From the NCBI GenBank assembly GCA_024349245.1, contig JALDNG010000732.1:1-64000 (forward strand): a stretch of 64,000 nt of DNA, read 5' to 3'. A program made the translations under genes and the position numbers. The notes beneath the pieces were generated by a model. The model saw only the letters and a list, made by a program, of their open reading frames with translations. It was not told the DNA's origin and searched no databases. This document shows positions 60,118-64,000 of the stretch, piece by piece. Source of the DNA: Neodontobutis hainanensis (taxonomy: Eukaryota; Chordata; Actinopteri; Gobiiformes; Odontobutidae). Numbering within the stretch: the stretch's first letter is position 1; the number at the start of each line of letters is the position of its first letter.

Positions 60118-60594
60118 ACATAGTATGATGTTTTATAATGCTGTTTGCTGTTCAAATTACCACTGTAGCACTTGACAGTTGTGCTTCCATAGTTCAATGT
60201 TTTACATTGGTTTAGTTCAGAGTTCAGTGCCCCACATAAACACTTCTTAATTTTAAGCTACTGGTTTTGGCCTGACATAAACCAAGAGGCAGTATTGAAT
60301 TAGTTTTCAGGACTGAGAACGGGACAGAGTTTTCCCCCAGGACTCCTGCACAGCTCACTGTCCACACAGTCATCCTGCTGCTCAGTGTGGCTTCTTCTCT
60401 CCCGGCTGTGATCGTCACCAGTTCTTGTCGCTCCTGCAAGGTCAGGGTTCACAGCATTCAAGATGAACACAACCTGCAGCATTAAAATGAGTTTATTTTC
60501 TTTAAGACAACGTACAATGTTCATTAAGCCGGAGCAGAGATGCTTGTACCAGTTTATAGTTTAACTGCTTATTTCCATCTGTAGTCCTTTATTG
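60118..60594 (+). other. HECT 3' flank; nothing recognised
   Basis: Downstream of the stop. Two overlapping minus-strand frames (60224-60439, 60300-60524) have no domain signal. Confidence 0.3.
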
Positions 60595-60757
60595 TACATG
60601 TTTTTGGTGGTAGGAAACCGAGTACCCGGAGGAAACCTACGCAGACACAGGAGAACATGCAAACTCCACACAGAAAGGCCCTGTCCTGGATGGGAATTGA
60701 ACCCAGAACCTTCTTGCTGTTAGGCCTGAGTGCTAACCACTCTGCCACCTCCATAAA
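60595..60757 (-). mobile_element. V-SINE (tRNA-derived SINE)
   Basis: On the minus strand a tRNA-like head has an A-box-like GGTGGCAGAGTGGTTAGCAC and a B-box-like GGTTCAATTCC. It is followed by the conserved central domain of vertebrate V-SINEs (GGAGTTTGCATGTTCTCC, GGTTTCCTCCGGGTACTC). It ends near ACCACCAAAAACATG. Confidence 0.85.
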
Positions 60758-60953
60758 ATCTGTTCACAGAGCCAGAACTGCTCAATGTGACACATCTACA
60801 CAAGTATGAGTATATATGAACATATATAATAGGCTTTCTAAAGGAAAACGTCTGCTAAAGGACTAAATGTATATAAATGTAAATGTATATTCCACATTTG
60901 AACATTGTACAATCAGTTTAATGTATATGTGGTTGAAAAAATAAATATATTAT
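60758..60953 (+). other. AT-rich flank, nothing recognised
   Basis: AT-rich with loose TATATAAATG repetition; no gene. Confidence 0.4.
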
Positions 60954-61323
60954 TGTGGAATAAGTTTGAGAGAAAACAACAGATGTCTTTTGGTGATTTA
61001 TTTAAGGAAAAAGGAAAAAGAATTCAGAGACATCTTTTGCAAAAGGAGGAATGAGCATACAAATCTGTCTGTGTACAGGGTTGCATGAACAGTCCCAATG
61101 TTAACTAGGCAGGATTAGAATTTATACTGAAATCACAGCAGATAAGAAAAATGAAACACTGGCTCTCAGAGAGTGAGCCGTCTAACATGAATCAGCATTT
61201 GTCTCTGTATAAGACAATTGTATCAGTTTGAAAACAGTAGCACAGGTGGTGCACATATCATTCTGCTGCGGTCAAGGACAGCACAGAGCATGTGAAAGAG
61301 GAAAATATCATTTTCCCATTACA
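60954..61323 (-). repeat. Probable 3' LTR of the minus-strand endogenous retrovirus
   Basis: Begins (minus) TGTAATGGG at 61323 immediately after the purine tract AAAAGGAGGGAAT. It contains AATAAA near 60995 and most likely ends TTCCACA at 60954. Length about 370 bp; the end is less certain than the start. Confidence 0.55.
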
Positions 61324-61821
61324 ATTCCCTCCTTTTGATCAAACACAATTGATCAACCAAAATCAATCAAAAGCCAATGAGGTTACAAAACATAAATCAA
61401 ATTAACCTTAGCTTTGTGAGTTGTACTACTGTCGTGGTGCCGAAAAACCCAGCCGAGGGCTGACTAAATCAAGCAGAAACATTTCATACCATCAGTAGCT
61501 GACCTAACGCTGGGAAAAGAACACCACAGCCCCTCCCTCACAGGCGCGTAACTCACTAGGGTTAAACATAAGCATTAGATGAAAAATATTCACAAAACAA
61601 ATCACTTTGTAAAACTTAAAAACCTTCAAGTCAATTTACACTTTACCTCAAAGAAAGCATTAGTGAAAAGATTTAAAAACACCACATGTAAGTCCACAAT
61701 TTTAGCCTTAGCGTGTCTAAAATGACAAAAATTAAAATGATCAGGTTCAAAAGCTGTGATTGCTTTGGTGACTATATGTCACAATTACTACTTCAAAAGA
61801 AAATTATATGTGGATTCATAT

Positions 61822-62312
61822 TTAGTCTTCTTCAAATAGATGAGCAAATAAAACAGAATTAACAGAGTCACAATCAAGAGCAGAGGTGTCTGGGTTGTGG
61901 TCTTTGTCATGTTGAGGCAATTCAACATAGAGTTTAGCTAGTTGCAGGTTAAAAAGAGAAGTCACTAATCTTCGGATGAGCGGGATAATGCAGCAGGAGA
62001 CAAGGAAAAGAAGGATAATAGCCACTAAAAGTAGGCCTGCGAGTTTAGTTAACCATGTTTTCCAAACACCGCCCATGAACCAAGACCACCCGTCTGGAGT
62101 GAGGGTATCAGAGGCTCGTTGGCGAATTAAAAGGTCATCGTGGTCAGACTTGGCAGAGTTGTGTTATAAGTAGAATGGGAAGTGTGGTCAGTTAATAGCC
62201 AGAGTAGAGATATTACAATAAGTAAAGATAAAAGTAATAAAAAGCACGTGGTTCCCCTTAGACCACACAAACCTGGGAGTCTAAACGGATGCCAAGAATG
62301 ATGTCCGTCCAT
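61822..62312 (-). pseudogene. env: env of the endogenous retrovirus, internally deleted
   Basis: Read on the minus strand from an ATG at 62312: a short polar start and a hydrophobic leader (TCFLLLLSLLIVISLLWLL), then about 20 residues. A frame change near 62130 leads straight into the end of the transmembrane subunit: a tract of about 25 hydrophobic residues (LAGLLLVAIILLFLVSCC) and a cytoplasmic tail of about 60 residues ending at the stop near 61822. The receptor-binding surface subunit, cleavage site and fusion peptide are absent. Between 61822 and the LTR (61323) I see about 500 bp without coding signal. Confidence 0.7.
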
Positions 62313-62691
62313 TTTTAATGTATATTGTATAAATATATATACATATATATTTGTCAGTATAAAACTGGTTATCAGTGATGTGAGGAACTGTGGGACAGAT
62401 GAGTGTGTGTCACATGTTATAGTTACGCTGTTGAATTTGCTGAAAACGGTCAGCTCTATTTCTTCAGGTGGTACAGAGTCTTTCATAAACTTGATTGTAG
62501 GTGGGACCAGCTCTCGGCACTGGTCTCAACGTTTAACTGCATTCACCAGAGCAGTTTCAGCGGAGGAGGTGAGTGAAAATCTCACCCCAGTCTTCCCACG
62601 TAGTCAACGATGGAGGTAGAGCTAAGGTCTCACCTCAGATTTCCCAAGTAGGAGCTTGTTCTCGGGACAAGCCTCTTACTTTTGTGATCAT

Positions 62692-64000
62692 TCACTGGGT
62701 CCCCTCTTTGACAGAGGGGGAGCAGTTGACGAGCTGGTCAGGTGGAGGAATCTTCTTGCAGTGTTGTGCATGGATCCAAGGGGCTCTTTCTGCGAACTTC
62801 ACAGCCGTGTGGGTTGTGAGCAGGATCTGATAGGGTCCACACCAGGGTTTGTCTCTCCAGCTGCGCTTCCTCAGGTTTCTCACCAGGATGTAGTCGGCAG
62901 GCTGGAGTTTGTGGAACTGGTGGGTGGCTGGTTTGGGCAGGGAATCAAGCACCTGAGATCTAATATCAGAGAGAACCTTAGAGAGTGAAATACAATAGGA
63001 TATCATTGGGTCTGGCAGAGTACTATCGGCCAGTGCTGCAGGTTTAGATGGGGTCCAAACCCAATTCCAGGAGGTTGTCCAAACACTATCTCAAAGGGAG
63101 AAAGGTTATTTTGCGCGCACTCTCATCCTCAGGTACATCAAAGCAATAGGCAGACATTTTACCCAGGTTTTACCTGTTAATTCAGATATTTTTGCCAATT
63201 TGCGTTTCAGAGTGCCATTTTCTCTTTCTACAGCTCCTCCAGAAGCTGGATGGTAGGAGCAATGAGTTTTCAGGTCAAATTTTAGGTGTTCACTCAGTGT
63301 TTTCAGAATGTCATTTACAAAATGAGTACCGTTACCACTTGTAATTAGGTTCGGAAGTCCCCAGCGAGGAATTATTTCGCTTAAGAGGATTTTTGCTACT
63401 GTGTCAGCAGTGCAGTGTTTTGTTGGGAATGCTTCTACCCAGTTTGAAAACATGTACTATTACAAGACAGTATTTCTTACCTTCGCAGGGTGTTAACTCA
63501 AAGAAGTCCATTTGAATGTGGCCAAAAGGCCTGGAGGTGGGTTTGTGACCTCAAACATCTGTTTTGTTGTAGGAGTTACCTTTAGAATTGTGATGAAGAT
63601 GAAGCATTTTGAGCAAAAATCTTCAGCAAATTTGTTAAACCCCACAGTAAACCAATGTCTTTGAAGGTCTTTTCTCATTCCCTCCTTTGATACATGGTCA
63701 ACGCCATGTAACAATTTTGCAAAAGGCAGGAAGAGGGCTTGAGGAAGACATGGATTGCCATTAGGGCCCATCCAAACACCATTTGTGTTTGTACAGTTTT
63801 TCTTTTTCCAAGCAGCTTTGTCTGCTGGAGTGGAGATGCGGCCCAAATCAGAAAGTGAAACAATGTCAGAGTGGGTACAAGTTTGATCCGTTGTCTGGGA
63901 GAGTAATGTAACAACGTAGGGTGTGAGTGACGCTGCTTTTGCAGCTGCGTCTGCTCGTGCATTACCTAGAGAGACTGTGTCTTTGGCAGAGCTATGTGCA
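62692..64000 (-). pseudogene. pol: pol 3' part of the endogenous retrovirus (RNase H end, integrase)
   Basis: Minus strand, entering from the right edge. RNase H tail (GNARADAAAKAAS, near 63960-63920). Integrase zinc finger with HGVDHVSKEGM and CSKC (about 63710-63620). Core with QMDFFEL, then NWVEAFPTKH, and HPASGGAVERENGTLKRKL with the catalytic Glu. C-terminal domain DYILVRNLRKRSWRDKPW and GPYQILL, ending at 62692. This is the gamma/epsilon-retrovirus-like layout. The second catalytic Asp is replaced: LITSGNGTHFVN has Gly (codon at 63336-63334) where Asp is expected. Frameshifts lie near 63480 and between 63110 and 63006. Confidence 0.82.

Noticed and set aside
60224..60524. Minus-strand ORFs with a possible immunoglobulin-like segment
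   Set aside because: Two overlapping frames, no conserved Cys/Trp pattern that I can defend.
60595..60757. tRNA gene on the minus strand
   Set aside because: A- and B-box-like sequences are present, but the tRNA fold is degraded and the V-SINE central domain follows.
62573..62988. Plus-strand ORFs opposite the retroviral integrase end
   Set aside because: The minus strand carries clear integrase C-terminal motifs; the plus frames are its shadow.

Overview
The window is repeat-dominated vertebrate DNA, most likely from a teleost fish. The evidence is a V-SINE, a Tc1-type transposon, L2/CR1-type LINE pieces, a BEL/Pao element, a Ty3/gypsy element with the integrase-before-RT order known from Gmr1 of fish, a gamma/epsilon-type endogenous retrovirus, and a HECT-ligase gene of the G2E3-like type that is multicopy in fish.

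Region 1 (1-44756) is a head-to-tail tandem array of one LTR retroelement. Five LTRs (each 1982-1996 bp, TGTAG...CTACA) alternate with internal regions of about 8.3 kb, giving a period of about 10.25 kb. I call the internal copies A (partial, entering from the left edge), B, C, D and E. Each complete copy reads: PBS-like site, about 2 kb of non-coding leader with three 50-bp repeats, splice acceptor, gag (coiled coil plus capsid, no zinc knuckle), a retropepsin followed by a second retropepsin-like domain without the catalytic Asp, the usual PR-RT linker, a short RNase H-like tail, integrase, a non-coding spacer, a hairpin, the polypurine tract and the next LTR. No reverse transcriptase and no env were found in any copy, so one defective provirus appears to have been multiplied. 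Copies differ mainly by 1-4 base indels at CpG sites and homopolymers, which break the reading frames at different places. Many of these look like long-read consensus errors rather than real mutations.

Region 2 (44757-48181) is an old minus-strand Gmr1-like Ty3/gypsy element that the array interrupts within RNase H. It is itself split by a LINE (46150-47083). Region 3 (48182-53700) is a graveyard: LINE pieces, a decayed olfactomedin-4-like gene fragment, a Tc1/mariner copy with both inverted repeats, a piggyBac-like remnant and another LINE.

Region 4 (54000-60117, plus strand) holds exons of a HECT E3 ligase gene with matching splice phases but a frameshift or stop in several exons. A BEL/Pao fragment lies in one intron and a long hairpin in another. 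Region 5 (60595-64000, minus strand) holds a V-SINE and the 3' part of an endogenous retrovirus, whose integrase has lost a catalytic Asp and whose env keeps only the signal peptide and the membrane anchor.

All family assignments come from motifs read by eye; no database search was possible.
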